NCBI GenBank assembly: GCA_020073525.1
Contig: JAIQFA010000003.1
Span: forward strand, 62,001-126,000
Length of the DNA stretch: 64,000 nt
DNA from: Terriglobia bacterium
GTDB taxonomy: Bacteria > Acidobacteriota > Terriglobia > Terriglobales > Acidobacteriaceae
Reading direction: 5' to 3'
In this document: in pieces, positions 6,308 through 15,830 of the stretch
How the letters are laid out: each line of letters starts with the position of its first letter
Position numbering within the stretch: the stretch's first letter is position 1
Program-made: the position numbers and the translations under genes
Notes under the pieces: generated by a model
The model's input: only the letters and a program-made list of their open reading frames with translations
Told to the model about the DNA's origin: nothing
Database searches by the model: none

Positions 6308-9085
6308 ATGAGCGACAGCGACATCGTTCAGGAATTTCTGGTCGAGAGTTACGAGAATCTGGACCGGCTGGACCGGGACCTGGTCGGCCTGGAGAAGAAC
6401 CCGGGCGATCGGGACGCGCTGGCGGGCGTGTTTCGGACCATTCACACCATCAAGGGCACTTGCGGATTCCTCGGCTTCAACAAACTGGAAAAGGTCGCGC
6501 ACGTGGGGGAAAACCTGCTGACGCGCCTGCGGGACGGCCAGCTTACACTCAATCCGGAAATCACGACTGCACTGCTGAGCATGGTGGATGCGGTCCGGCA
6601 GATGCTCGCAAAGATTCAATCGACGGGCCAGGATGGCGAAGTCGACTACCCGGAACTGCGGGAAACCCTGACGCGGCTGCAGCAAAGCGCTGCGGCGGCA
6701 ACTCCAGCCGAGCACGTAGCACCGCCGTCCAAGCCGGAGGAAGGGATTAAGACCACAAGTTCGGGAGACATGCCCGCGGAGAACATGGCCTCACCTCCCG
6801 CCCCTGTGTTGGAGAAACCCACAGCCGCGAAAGCACGCAAGAGCGCCAAGGCCCATACCGTCAAGCCAGTCGAGGCCGAACCCGTCCCGACTCAGCCAGC
6901 CTCGATTCAGGCGGCCCAAGTTCAGCCAGCCCCGGGAATCAGCAGTAGCCCGTCGCCGGAACCCGACTCCCGCCATCGGGAAGCGATGGCCGAGACCATC
7001 CGTGTCGGAGTCAATGTGCTGGACAAACTGATGACGCTGGTGGGTGAGCTGGTACTGGCACGCAACCAACTTCTGCAAATCTCGAACATGGTGGAAGACA
7101 CCGGTCTTCAGGCCGTCTCGCAACGGATGAATCTCATCGCCACCGAACTGCAAGAAGAAGTCATGAAGACCCGCATGCAGCCCATCGGCAACATCTGGAA
7201 CCAGTTTCCCCGGACGGTGCGCGATGTCGCTCTCGGTTGCGGGAAGGAAGTGGAAGTCGAGATGGAGGGCAAGGAGACAGAACTCGACAAAACCATCATC
7301 GAGGCGATCAAGGATCCACTCACCCATCTGGTGCGCAATTCCGTCGATCATGGCATCGAAGGTCCCGCCGACCGCGTGAAGGCGGGCAAGGATCGGACCG
7401 GACGCCTGATCCTGCGCGCGTTTCATGAGGGCGGGCAGGTCAACATCGAGATTACCGACGACGGCGCCGGTCTGAACGTAGAGCGCATCCGCAAGAAAGC
7501 GCTCGAACGCGCCGTGATCACGGCTGAACAGTCGGCACGCATGACCGAGCGGGAAATCTTCAATTTGATCTTCCTTCCTGGTTTCTCCACCGCAGAAAAG
7601 GTGACCAACGTGTCCGGCCGCGGTGTCGGTATGGATGTGGTGAAGACAAATGTCGAAAAAATTGGCGGCACCGTGGACGTGCAGTCCACCCTCGGCCGGG
7701 GCACGACGGTCCGGGTAAAGATTCCCTTGACCCTGGCCATCATCCCGGCGCTGGTGGTTACCTACGGCGGCGATCGCTACGCTATTCCCCAAGTCAGCTT
7801 GCTCGAACTGGTGCGCCTGGAGGCTGACGAGGTGGGCAAGGGCATCGAGTTGGTGCATGGCGCACCAGTCTACCGGCTCCGCGGGCGACTCCTGCCTCTC
7901 GTGTATCTGAGCCGGGAACTGAGCGCCACAGGTGTCCAAGGGCAGGGGGTGGGACATCAGTCCACAAATTCCGCTTCAAAATGGCAAATGCTTGACTTCT
8001 CCCAAGCCCGAGTCAAGCACCAGCATTGGTTGGCGCGGTTGCGAGAGGTGCTGGACGACAAAACCAGCATGACTGCGCAACAGGCTGGTTCTCATACCGA
8101 ATGCGCTCTGGGCAAGTGGCTTTATTCCATCGGCCTCAAGAACTACGGAAACCTCGCTGAGATTCACTTAGTCGAAACAACGCACACGGAGTTCCATGGG
8201 CTGGTGGCCAAGATTTTGAGTCTCAAAGACCAGGGCAATCAGGCCGAAGCGGAGCAAGCATTCCGGCAGTTGGGTCCGCTTTCCACCAAGATCATCGCGC
8301 TGCTGACGGAACTGGAAAAGAAGGTTCTCTACAACCTGAGCGTGAACATTGTGGTGCTGCAAGCCGATGATCGGCAATTCGGCTTGGTGGTGGACGAGAT
8401 CAACGACACCGAAGAAATCGTGGTGAAGCCGCTGCGGAAACAGCTCAAGACGGTGAAAACCTTTGCCGGTTCGAGCATCATGGGCGACGGCAAAGTCGCG
8501 CTCATCCTGGATGTGCTCGGTTTGGCGCAGCGGGCCAGCGTGGTCACGGAAACCAAGGACCGTGCGCTGACGGAAAAAACCACGGAAGCAACAGGAACGG
8601 CGATCGACAAACAAACCTTTCTGCTCTTCGCAGGCCCGGGCGATTCCCGCATGGCGATACCTCTCAGCACGCTGGCGCGGCTCGAGGAATTTCCGGCGGC
8701 GCAAGTGGAAATGTCCGGCAGCCAGTGGGTGACGCAGTATCGCGGCCAGATTCTGCCCTTGATTCGCCTCAATGTCGTGCTCGAGGAACGGCGCAACAAG
8801 CTGCGCGCGCTGCAAGGTCCGCCCGCAGCCGATGCAGGACCGATTCAGGTGCTGGTGCTGAACCACGAGGGGCGCTCCTTCGGCCTGGTCGTCGAACGGA
8901 TCCTGGACATCGTCGAAGACCGGGCGGACGTGAAATCGGCAGCCACCCGGGCCTGCGTTCTCTATTCCGTCGTGATCGGGGAGCGGGTCACGGAGTTGCT
9001 CGATATTCCGGCCATTCTGCGCAGCGCGGATGTGAGCGAGGCGCGGCCCAGCCTGGCGGCGAAAGCAGCGGAGGTTGCGAACTAG
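6308..9085 (+). CDS. cheA: Chemotaxis histidine kinase CheA with nested CZB zinc-binding domain
   Basis: A 925-residue kinase that passes phosphate to CheY/CheB in chemoreceptor arrays. Residues 1-110 are the Hpt domain with H46 (RTIHTIKGTCGFLG). About 100 residues of Pro/Ala-rich linker follow where a P2 domain would normally be. The dimerisation domain starts near residue 227, then HATPase_c (NSVDHGIEGP, DDGAGL, GRGVGMDVV) and two CheW-like regulatory domains. The first CheW-like domain is interrupted at about residues 559-675 by a CZB domain with candidate zinc ligands H571 (KHQHW), C599 (ECALGKWLY), H626 and H630 (HTEFH). The CheW fold resumes with FGLVVDEINDTEEIVVKPL. The start MSDSDIVQEF at 6308 has GAGGAAGG upstream; an open extension from 6014 is rejected. 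cheW follows after 3 bases. Confidence 0.95.
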   Translation: MSDSDIVQEFLVESYENLDRLDRDLVGLEKNPGDRDALAGVFRTIHTIKGTCGFLGFNKLEKVAHVGENLLTRLRDGQLTLNPEITTALLSMVDAVRQMLAKIQSTGQDGEVDYPELRETLTRLQQSAAAATPAEHVAPPSKPEEGIKTTSSGDMPAENMASPPAPVLEKPTAAKARKSAKAHTVKPVEAEPVPTQPASIQAAQVQPAPGISSSPSPEPDSRHREAMAETIRVGVNVLDKLMTLVGELVLARNQLLQISNMVEDTGLQAVSQRMNLIATELQEEVMKTRMQPIGNIWNQFPRTVRDVALGCGKEVEVEMEGKETELDKTIIEAIKDPLTHLVRNSVDHGIEGPADRVKAGKDRTGRLILRAFHEGGQVNIEITDDGAGLNVERIRKKALERAVITAEQSARMTEREIFNLIFLPGFSTAEKVTNVSGRGVGMDVVKTNVEKIGGTVDVQSTLGRGTTVRVKIPLTLAIIPALVVTYGGDRYAIPQVSLLELVRLEADEVGKGIELVHGAPVYRLRGRLLPLVYLSRELSATGVQGQGVGHQSTNSASKWQMLDFSQARVKHQHWLARLREVLDDKTSMTAQQAGSHTECALGKWLYSIGLKNYGNLAEIHLVETTHTEFHGLVAKILSLKDQGNQAEAEQAFRQLGPLSTKIIALLTELEKKVLYNLSVNIVVLQADDRQFGLVVDEINDTEEIVVKPLRKQLKTVKTFAGSSIMGDGKVALILDVLGLAQRASVVTETKDRALTEKTTEATGTAIDKQTFLLFAGPGDSRMAIPLSTLARLEEFPAAQVEMSGSQWVTQYRGQILPLIRLNVVLEERRNKLRALQGPPAADAGPIQVLVLNHEGRSFGLVVERILDIVEDRADVKSAATRACVLYSVVIGERVTELLDIPAILRSADVSEARPSLAAKAAEVAN

Positions 9086-9088
9086 ACC

Positions 9089-9547
9089 ATGGCCCACACT
9101 TCACAGTTTTGCACATTCTACTTGGACAAGTTGCTGTTCGGCGTGGAGTTGAAAGGCGTCCAGGAAGTTATCCGCTCGCTGGATATGACGAAGGTTCCGC
9201 TGGCGCCAGGAGTAGTGCGCGGCTTGATCAACCTGCGCGGCCAGATTGTCACGGCGGTCGATCTGCGGCGACGTCTGGAACTGGAACTCCGCCCGGAGGG
9301 CATGCTGGCCATGAATGTGGTGGTGCGCTCTCAGGATGGCGCGGTCAGCCTGCTGGTGGACGAAATTGGCGATGTGGTCGAAGTCGAGGAAGACAGCTTC
9401 GAGCCGCCGCCCGAAACCTTGCGCGGCTCCGTGCGGACCATGATCCTCGGCGTCCACAAACTAAATGACCGGCTGTTGCACGTGCTGGACATTGAAAAAG
9501 CGTGCCAGATGACGGATGTGGCTGAGGCTGCGGCCGTAGGGCGATAG
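9089..9547 (+). CDS. cheW: Chemotaxis coupling protein CheW
   Basis: A 152-residue CheW domain protein that links chemoreceptors to CheA. Features are an N-terminal strand FCTFYLDKLLFGVELKG, the RGLINLRGQIVTAVDLR core, and VVRSQDGAVSLLVDEIGDVVEV followed by VRTMILGVHKLNDRLLHVLD, all standard for the family. Length is normal. It begins three bases after the cheA stop, so it is almost certainly co-transcribed with it. A 222-base gap follows before the next gene, longer than elsewhere in the cluster, which could hold a secondary promoter. No such promoter was identified. Confidence 0.95.
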   Translation: MAHTSQFCTFYLDKLLFGVELKGVQEVIRSLDMTKVPLAPGVVRGLINLRGQIVTAVDLRRRLELELRPEGMLAMNVVVRSQDGAVSLLVDEIGDVVEVEEDSFEPPPETLRGSVRTMILGVHKLNDRLLHVLDIEKACQMTDVAEAAAVGR

Positions 9548-9769
9548 CGGCTGAGTGTACCGGCGTACAGAGTCCCATTTTTCACTTTCCAAAGCAATCC
9601 AGAGAATGGGTGGCCTGGGCTGACTGGTCTGTCCGCGTGCTCAGCGACTCCCGCTAAAGTCTGCGCTTTCCGTGCCGATGGAAAGGATGTTTGAGCGATT
9701 GCTGTTTTGTGAACTGCCCTGCAGCACATGAGGGCGTCCGACACAGCCGACGCGGAAGGCGACGCCACA

Positions 9770-10876
9770 ATGCGCCTCACATGCAGGATCACGATCGAGT
9801 TTCTCGTGCTCTGCTTTGGTTTGTCCACACCGTCAGCCGCATGGGCGGAAGATGCCGGGAATGACAACGCTTCATCGCCGGCGCTGGCAGCCGTCGGCCT
9901 CCTACTCAAGCATCTTCGGTTTCTGGGGGCCGAGAGTGTCGAGCGCTTCCGCTACATCGATAAAGCCAAAGGCAAGGTCACGGACCGTGACCTGCAATAC
10001 CGGCTCAGCACCCGAGTGCAGGTCAATCTGGTGGGCGACGGTACGACCTTCATCCAGGCGCGCGGCGAGTCCGGGCACAACTTAACGGGCAGCTTCGACT
10101 ACGCCGGCCTTGGACGAAACACGGCTTATTGGTCCTTCAATCTCAAATCGTTGTTCCTGGGACAGAAAATCGGGCACCATCTGGAAACTCAGGCCGGGAG
10201 CATTGAGTATGACTGGGGCGCGGGGACGGAAGCCACCTACGCCGACAATGACGCCTGGTTGGAGGGATACCGCTTGCGCTACGCCGGAGCCGGCCAGGGG
10301 GTTCTGCCCGATATAGTCAGTGCCACCATAGGCTACGTGGGCGACTTCCTGCAACCCAACGCGTTTGCCCGCCTGCATCGCATGGGCGAAGAGAACTACA
10401 TTCAGATTCTAGCCTCCAAGAAGCTCGGCGAGTATCGGGATTTCTCCGCCGAATTCGATTCCCTGCAGAGCATTCGCTACACCCGCGAAGCCCTGCGCTG
10501 GCGTAGGCTCCGCCTTTTCGTGGTTGATGAGTTCTCGGTCGAGGCGCTAACCCGCCTCTCCGACGATCGGACGTTTGGATGGTCCAGCAGCGTATTCAGG
10601 ACGCTCGACCGGAAAGGGCGTTTGCGCGCCAGCGTGTTTTACAGCGACATGCCCGCGAAGATCTTCCTGAAGGGCAAGACGCAGGTGCTGCAAAACGGCG
10701 ATTCGTACGCCTTGGGCAAACGGATCGGCCCGACTTTCCGTTGTACGCCATTCAAGGATTTCGAGGTGAGTTTGCTTGGCACGGACCGGTTGGATCGCAC
10801 GCCGGGCCCGCGCTACCGGGGCCAGGTGGCATTTCGCTATCAGTTTGCCAGCCTGCTGAATCGAGCGCTGCGCTGA
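9770..10876 (+). CDS. Putative secreted or outer-membrane beta-barrel protein of unknown function
   Basis: A 368-residue protein starting at ATG 9770 (an in-frame ATG at 9728 would precede a less convincing signal). A signal peptide is visible: positively charged MRLTCR, hydrophobic ITIEFLVLCFGL, and an A-W-A cleavage site before EDAG. The rest is rich in alternating polar and aromatic residues (YRLSTRVQVNL, AYWSFNLKSLFLGQK, QVAFRYQFASLL). It ends near an aromatic strand, the usual pattern of an outer-membrane barrel. I do not recognise a named family. It lies between cheW and mcp in the same direction, an unusual place for an envelope protein. It might be a ligand-access or surface partner of the chemosensory system, but only position supports that. 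Confidence 0.72.
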   Translation: MRLTCRITIEFLVLCFGLSTPSAAWAEDAGNDNASSPALAAVGLLLKHLRFLGAESVERFRYIDKAKGKVTDRDLQYRLSTRVQVNLVGDGTTFIQARGESGHNLTGSFDYAGLGRNTAYWSFNLKSLFLGQKIGHHLETQAGSIEYDWGAGTEATYADNDAWLEGYRLRYAGAGQGVLPDIVSATIGYVGDFLQPNAFARLHRMGEENYIQILASKKLGEYRDFSAEFDSLQSIRYTREALRWRRLRLFVVDEFSVEALTRLSDDRTFGWSSSVFRTLDRKGRLRASVFYSDMPAKIFLKGKTQVLQNGDSYALGKRIGPTFRCTPFKDFEVSLLGTDRLDRTPGPRYRGQVAFRYQFASLLNRALR

Positions 10877-10963
10877 GAAGCCCGACGCAAGACTGGGGGT
10901 CGCACGCGGCCTAAGAAGTATGGCCCACAAGTTCGATTTCACAAATTGTCGGAGGAAAAGGAA

Positions 10964-12625
10964 ATGAAACTCACACTTGGAAAGAAACTGGGACTGGGCT
11001 TTGGCGTGATTCTCGTGCTGATGGTGGTTAGCACCGTGATCAGCTACGTGAAGTTGGCCGACGTCAAGGAAAACCAGGACACCGTATTTGCCTTGCGTTT
11101 CCCCTCGGTCGAAACCGCTAGAAAATTGCAGAGGGACCTGAATCAGGTGGGGAACAAGGGCCGGCAGGCGATCCTCGCGGGAACGGAATCAGGCAAGAAA
11201 GAGGCCATGAAGAAGGTTTCGGACGACGCGTGGAGCGAGGTCGACAAAGATGTCGCCCGCATGGACGAACTGGCGCCCCAGTGGAATCTCCAGGAGAACC
11301 GTGACCGGCTAGCCGAGATCAAGAAGAGCATATCCGCCTTCCGGGACGTTCAGGAGGCAGTGATCGTCCGTGCATTCAGCGGCGAACGGGACGCGGTTTT
11401 GAAAGCCGGGGCTGAGTACGGGGAAAAAGCCACTCCGATCAACAACGGAATCAAGAAATCCCTGGAAGACATGGCTGGCTCCTTCGACAAACTTCTGCAG
11501 CAGAACCACCAAGAGCTGAGTGCGGCGACCAACTCGCTGACCTGGATCCTGATGCTGACCACGCTGGCGGCTTTGGGCGTGGGCATCTTCGTCGCCATTT
11601 TCCTGAGCCGCGCCATTGCGGGTGCGACCCAGTCAGTCCTGATCCAGGCGGAGGCCATCGCAGCGGGGGACTTGACCCGCGACGACCTGAAGGTCCGCAG
11701 CCAGGACGAACTGGGCGACCTGACCACGGCAATCAATAAGATGAGTGGCAGCCTGAAACGCATGATCATAGCCATCACGGAAAATGCGGTGCAGGTGGCA
11801 AGCGCGAGCGAGGAACTGTCCAGCACCAGCCAGCAGATCACGGCGAATTCCGAAGAGACTTCGGCGCAAGCGGACGTGGTTTCGAAGGCGGCACAGACGG
11901 TCAGCCAGAATCTTCAGACCGTGGCCACCGGCGCCGAAGAGATGGGCGCCAGCATCAAGGAAATCGCCAAGAACGCCACCGAAGCCGCCAAGGTCGCTAC
12001 CGGTGCGGTCAAAGTCGCCGAAAATACCACCGCCACCGTTTCCAAGCTGGGCGATTCTTCCACCGAGATTGGCCAGGTCATCAAGGTCATCACTTCGATT
12101 GCCCAGCAGACCAACCTCCTCGCCTTGAACGCCACCATTGAAGCGGCACGAGCCGGGGAAGCCGGCAAAGGCTTTGCCGTCGTAGCGAACGAAGTGAAAG
12201 AACTGGCCAAGGAAACGGCCAAAGCCACCGAAGATATCAGCCGTAAGATCGAAGCCATCCAGACCGACACCAAGGCGGCAGTCGACGCGATTGCGTCGAT
12301 CAGCGGCGTCATCAACCAGATCAACGATATTTCGGGCACCATCGCCACGGCAGTCGAAGAACAGAACGCGACCACCAACGAGATGTCGCGAAACGTGAGC
12401 GAAGCGGCGCACAGCAGCAGCGAAATTACCAGCAATATTGCGGGCGTGGCGCAGGCGGCGGAGTCGACGACGCACGGCGCCACCGATACTCAGAAGGCAT
12501 CGCAGCAACTGGTGGAGACGGCGACCCAGCTGCGCCACCTGGTCGAACAATTCAAGATCAACGCGGGCGAAAGCGCCGCGACCGGCGCTCAGGTCCACCG
12601 CATGGCTGCAGGGGCGGGGAAGTGA
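10964..12625 (+). CDS. Methyl-accepting chemotaxis protein
   Basis: A 553-residue chemoreceptor. It has TM1 at residues ~12-33 ([17 protein letters not shown]), a periplasmic four-helix-bundle sensor (residues ~35-190), TM2 ([20 protein letters not shown]), a HAMP domain, then the long cytoplasmic coiled coil with the hairpin tip [19 protein letters not shown]. The methylation helices are Glu/Gln/Ala-rich. No CheR-tethering pentapeptide (NWETF-like) is seen at the C-terminus, which ends in AAGAGK. The start is MKLTLGKK at 10964 with GGAGG nine bases upstream; the ORF extension MSEEKE is rejected. It is the only receptor in the cluster and presumably the input of the CZB-containing CheA. Confidence 0.95.
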   Translation: MKLTLGKKLGLGFGVILVLMVVSTVISYVKLADVKENQDTVFALRFPSVETARKLQRDLNQVGNKGRQAILAGTESGKKEAMKKVSDDAWSEVDKDVARMDELAPQWNLQENRDRLAEIKKSISAFRDVQEAVIVRAFSGERDAVLKAGAEYGEKATPINNGIKKSLEDMAGSFDKLLQQNHQELSAATNSLTWILMLTTLAALGVGIFVAIFLSRAIAGATQSVLIQAEAIAAGDLTRDDLKVRSQDELGDLTTAINKMSGSLKRMIIAITENAVQVASASEELSSTSQQITANSEETSAQADVVSKAAQTVSQNLQTVATGAEEMGASIKEIAKNATEAAKVATGAVKVAENTTATVSKLGDSSTEIGQVIKVITSIAQQTNLLALNATIEAARAGEAGKGFAVVANEVKELAKETAKATEDISRKIEAIQTDTKAAVDAIASISGVINQINDISGTIATAVEEQNATTNEMSRNVSEAAHSSSEITSNIAGVAQAAESTTHGATDTQKASQQLVETATQLRHLVEQFKINAGESAATGAQVHRMAAGAGK

Positions 12626-12648
12626 GCAGTCGAGGACCGCGAGACAGT

Positions 12649-12665
12649 CCATCGAACACCGATGG
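12649..12665. other. Hairpin downstream of the mcp gene
   Basis: CCATCG and CGATGG form a six-base stem with an AACAC loop, 24 bases after the receptor stop. It has no following T-run, so it is not a convincing intrinsic terminator. It might slow transcription or stabilise the mRNA between mcp and cheB. Confidence 0.4.
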
Positions 12666-12787
12666 ATAGTTCAGGCGGGTTCACATATGCCAATGTCAAC
12701 GGATGAAGAGCATCGTCAACGCCAATTGCGGTGTTCCGGTCGGCGGGCGGGCCGCCGCCATCACGAAACGGATCGATGCAGTTTGTT

Positions 12788-13900
12788 ATGACTCCCATTC
12801 GCATCCTCGTGGTGGACGATTCGGTCGTGATTCGCAAATTGCTTTCGGCCACGTTGTCAGGAGACCCTGCGTTCGAGGTAGTGGGTACGGCCAGCGACGG
12901 GCGCCTTGCCCTGGCCAAGATTCCAGTGCTCAAGCCGGATCTCGTCACCCTCGACGTCGAGATGCCGGTGATGGATGGATTAGAAACGCTGGCGGCGTTG
13001 CGCAAGTCGTATCCCCGCATGCCGGTGATCATGTTCAGCACGCTCACCGAGCACGGGGCGGCGGCGACTCTCGAGGCACTGGCGCTGGGAGCGTCGGACT
13101 ATGCCACCAAACCCAGCAATACCGGCAGTCCTGCGGTTGCGATCGAGCGCATTCGCGTGGAGCTCATCCCTAAGATCAAGGCACTGTGTGGCGCTGCTTC
13201 GTTGAAACTCGTGCCACTGGCCGGGTCACATCCGGCCATGAAAGTGCGATCGCCCTCGAACCCCCGCATCGAAGTGGTTGCGATCGGCACTTCGACGGGC
13301 GGTCCGAATGCCTTGGCGGAAGTCTTGCCGCAGATCCCTAACGACTTTCCCGTCCCCATCGTGGTAGTGCAGCATATGCCGCCGATTTTTACCCGGCTAT
13401 TGGCGGACCGGCTAGCCAAACAATCCGCCATTCTCATCGACGAGGGCCGTGCCGGCGCGATTCTCCGCGCCGGACAGGCCTGGATCGCCCCGGGAGACTT
13501 CCATATGAAGGTATTACGCGCGACCGGGGATTGCCGTCTGACTTTAAATCAGGGACCGCCAGAGAATTCCTGCCGGCCGGCGGTGGATGTTCTGTTTCGC
13601 TCGGTGGCACAGGCCTACGGCGCCAACGTTCTCGCCGTCGTTATGACCGGCATGGGGGCGGACGGCGTGCTGGGAGCGCAAGAGATTCGCAACGCCGGAG
13701 GGAATGTCATTGTGCAGGACGAAGCGTCCTCCGTTGTCTGGGGGATGCCGGGCCTGGTGCATGCCTCCGGACTGGCCGATGCCACCTACCCTCTCGATCG
13801 CCTGGCGACAGAGATCACGCGCCGGGTGCTGCAAAGCCGTAGCTCTCCAGCCGCCGCTGGAGTGAAGAGTTATTCGACGTTGGAGCATCGCGCTCAATGA
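12788..13900 (+). CDS. cheB: Chemotaxis protein-glutamate methylesterase CheB
   Basis: A 370-residue protein that removes methyl groups from (and deamidates) receptor glutamates. Residues 1-120 are a receiver domain (ILVVDDSVVIRKLL; phospho-acceptor D56 in TLDVEMPVMDG). The C-terminal esterase shows the catalytic triad motifs GTSTGGPNAL (Ser), VVVQHMPP (His) and VMTGMGADG (Asp). An in-frame ATG at 12776 (four residues longer) and a GTG at 12731 are alternative starts; none has a strong Shine-Dalgarno. Its stop overlaps the cheR start as ATGA, so CheB and CheR are translated together. Confidence 0.95.
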   Translation: MTPIRILVVDDSVVIRKLLSATLSGDPAFEVVGTASDGRLALAKIPVLKPDLVTLDVEMPVMDGLETLAALRKSYPRMPVIMFSTLTEHGAAATLEALALGASDYATKPSNTGSPAVAIERIRVELIPKIKALCGAASLKLVPLAGSHPAMKVRSPSNPRIEVVAIGTSTGGPNALAEVLPQIPNDFPVPIVVVQHMPPIFTRLLADRLAKQSAILIDEGRAGAILRAGQAWIAPGDFHMKVLRATGDCRLTLNQGPPENSCRPAVDVLFRSVAQAYGANVLAVVMTGMGADGVLGAQEIRNAGGNVIVQDEASSVVWGMPGLVHASGLADATYPLDRLATEITRRVLQSRSSPAAAGVKSYSTLEHRAQ

Positions 13901-14805
13901 CGACGGCCACCTCAACCGCTGCGGCGCGCCCGGCACAGACGAAGACCAACGAACCGCTCGATCTTGTTTACCGGCAAATCCGCGACTTGGTCTACAAGAC
14001 TTCGGGAATATATAAGGCGGAAGAGAAGCTTTACCTTCTAGCCGACGGCTGCGCACGGCGCATGAAGGCGCTGGGCGCGCACTCACCACGCGAGTATTGG
14101 GACCGTCTCTCGGTGGCGCCGGCCCGTGATGCGGAACTCCGGAACCTGCTGAATGAAATCACCATCGGCGAGACCTGTCTTTTCCGCAGCCAGCCGCAAC
14201 TCGACGCGCTGCGGAAAGTCATTCTTCCCGAACTGGTGGCGGAAAAAACCAAGCAGATCACCAAACGCGTGCGTATCTGGAGTGCCGGCTGCTCCACCGG
14301 GGAAGAGGCTTACACCCTGGCGATGAACATGCTCGAAGAGAGCGAACTCTTGCTGAAGGGCTGGACGGTGGAGATTCTGGCCACCGACCTGAACGACCGC
14401 TCCGTGGAAGCCGCGAAGGCGGGCATTTACGGCGACTATGCGCTGCGCTCCACTTCCGAGTATTTCAAGCGCAAATATTTCTCGCCGGTCGACGAAAAGA
14501 AGCTTCAGGTCCGCCCGGAAGTGAAAAAGTTGGTCACGGTCAGCCGTCTGAACCTGCAGGACGACTCCAAGATGCTTTTCATGAAGGGGATGGATCTGAT
14601 TTTCTGCTGCAATGTGCTGATCTATTTTGACGCCGCCTCCAAGGCCAAGGTGGTCAATCATTTTTTCAGCAATCTTAACTTTGGCGGCTATTTTTTTCTC
14701 GGGACCTCGGAATCGCTGATGAATTTGAATGACAAGTTTCACTTGATCCATTTTCCCGGAACCATCGGCTATTGGAAACCGTCCCTGAAAAGTGGAAAAC
14801 TATGA
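13897..14805 (+). CDS. cheR: Chemotaxis protein methyltransferase CheR
   Basis: A 302-residue SAM-dependent methyltransferase that methylates chemoreceptor glutamates. The N-terminal helical domain (residues ~25-95) precedes the Rossmann-like methyltransferase domain with RIWSAGCSTGEEAYTLA (SAM-binding), EILATDLNDRSVEAAKAG, and DLIFCCNVLIYFD. It ends with GYFFLGTSESL. The start overlaps the cheB stop by four bases (ATGA), and its own stop overlaps the next start the same way. There is no extra TPR domain. The receptor in the cluster has no CheR-docking pentapeptide, so methylation probably relies on direct binding. Confidence 0.96.
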   Translation: MTTATSTAAARPAQTKTNEPLDLVYRQIRDLVYKTSGIYKAEEKLYLLADGCARRMKALGAHSPREYWDRLSVAPARDAELRNLLNEITIGETCLFRSQPQLDALRKVILPELVAEKTKQITKRVRIWSAGCSTGEEAYTLAMNMLEESELLLKGWTVEILATDLNDRSVEAAKAGIYGDYALRSTSEYFKRKYFSPVDEKKLQVRPEVKKLVTVSRLNLQDDSKMLFMKGMDLIFCCNVLIYFDAASKAKVVNHFFSNLNFGGYFFLGTSESLMNLNDKFHLIHFPGTIGYWKPSLKSGKL

Positions 14806-15707
14806 CCCAATCCATCGCAACCACGATTCGCGAGCGCGTGCAGCAGATCGAAACCATGCCTGCCATCCCGGCTGTGTTTCAGCCCTTGCTGGAATTGCTG
14901 GGTAATTTGGACGAAGCAAAGGTGGACGAAGTGGCCCGCCTGGTGTCTTATGACAGCGCGATTGCCGCGCAATGTCTGCACATGGCCGCTTCTCCCTTGT
15001 TTGGCCTCTCACAACCTCCAAAATCGATCAAGGGAGCGGTCATCAGCCTGGGGTTGCGCCGAGTCGAAACGATCCTTCTCACTTGTTGTCTGGGACAGGC
15101 GTTTCCCGCTAAGAACTGGCCGATCGATCCCACCATATTCTGGAGGCATTCCCTAGGTTGCGCGTTAGTGTGCCAGAAATTCAGCGAGAAACTAGCCACT
15201 GCCGATCACGAAAAGGCGTACATGGCTGGCCTCCTGCACGACATTGGGTTCATGGTAAATTGCCTGGTTTTTTCCCAGGAATTCGCCACGGCAATGGCGA
15301 CCGCATTCCGCGAAGGAACTTCGCTCGATACTGCGGAACGAGCAACCATGGGATTCACGCACTGCGACGCCGGACAGGCCCTGGCGGAAAAATGGAACCT
15401 GGCCGACGACATCACCGAGGTGATCTCCCATCATCATACGGTCGAGCAAAGCCAGAAATCGCAGGCACTAGTGGCCCTGGTGCATCTGGGCGATCTTCTC
15501 TGCCGTATGCGCGATCTGGGGTATGGCTACTACGAGCGCCACAAGGTGGACTTAATCTCCGATCCTGCATGGGCCATTTTGTCGCGCGAGTATCGCAATC
15601 TGGAAACCGTGGACCTGGTGCGGTTCACCTTTGAACTGGATGAAGCGGTCGAGGAAATCCACGCCCTGGTAGCAGCGGTCTTCGGGTCAACGCCGGCACA
15701 CAGCTAA
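14802..15707 (+). CDS. HDOD domain signalling protein
   Basis: A 301-residue protein with an HDOD domain, the catalytically inert relative of HD phosphohydrolases. It has MPAIPAVFQPLLELLG at the start, SLGLRRVETILLTC in the middle, AYMAGLLHDIGFM (the HD-like pair retained as HD in LLHDIG), and ISHHHTVEQS towards the end. HDOD proteins are frequent at the end of chemosensory and c-di-GMP operons. The start ATG 14802 overlaps the cheR stop (ATGA); a TTG start at 14772 is also open. It is probably the last gene of the cheA-W-mcp-B-R unit; its biochemical role cannot be read from sequence. Confidence 0.92.
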   Translation: MTQSIATTIRERVQQIETMPAIPAVFQPLLELLGNLDEAKVDEVARLVSYDSAIAAQCLHMAASPLFGLSQPPKSIKGAVISLGLRRVETILLTCCLGQAFPAKNWPIDPTIFWRHSLGCALVCQKFSEKLATADHEKAYMAGLLHDIGFMVNCLVFSQEFATAMATAFREGTSLDTAERATMGFTHCDAGQALAEKWNLADDITEVISHHHTVEQSQKSQALVALVHLGDLLCRMRDLGYGYYERHKVDLISDPAWAILSREYRNLETVDLVRFTFELDEAVEEIHALVAAVFGSTPAHS

Positions 15708-15734
15708 GATTTGGTCACCAGATGAGTTCGATCC

Positions 15735-15749
15735 CTTTGTGGCACAAAG
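15735..15749. other. Palindrome in the convergent gap after the che cluster
   Basis: CTTTGTG and CACAAAG are perfect inverted arms around a single G, between the HDOD gene and the convergent barrel gene. It may act as a weak bidirectional terminator or a protein site. There is no T-run on either side. Confidence 0.35.
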
Positions 15750-15830
15750 CCTATTTGGACGCGGTTGAGAACGCCTTCTGTGCAAATCTTTCTGACCCAC
15801 TACCCAATCCGCGGCGGCGAAGGCTTGCCT

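Noticed and set aside
6791-7957. 388-residue open frame on the minus strand
   Set aside because: It is antisense to cheA, has mirror-type composition and no domain.
8168-9097. 309-residue open frame on the minus strand
   Set aside because: It mirrors the C-terminal half of cheA.
11633-12652. 339-residue open frame on the minus strand
   Set aside because: It mirrors the methyl-accepting chemotaxis protein gene, whose plus-strand product is diagnostic.
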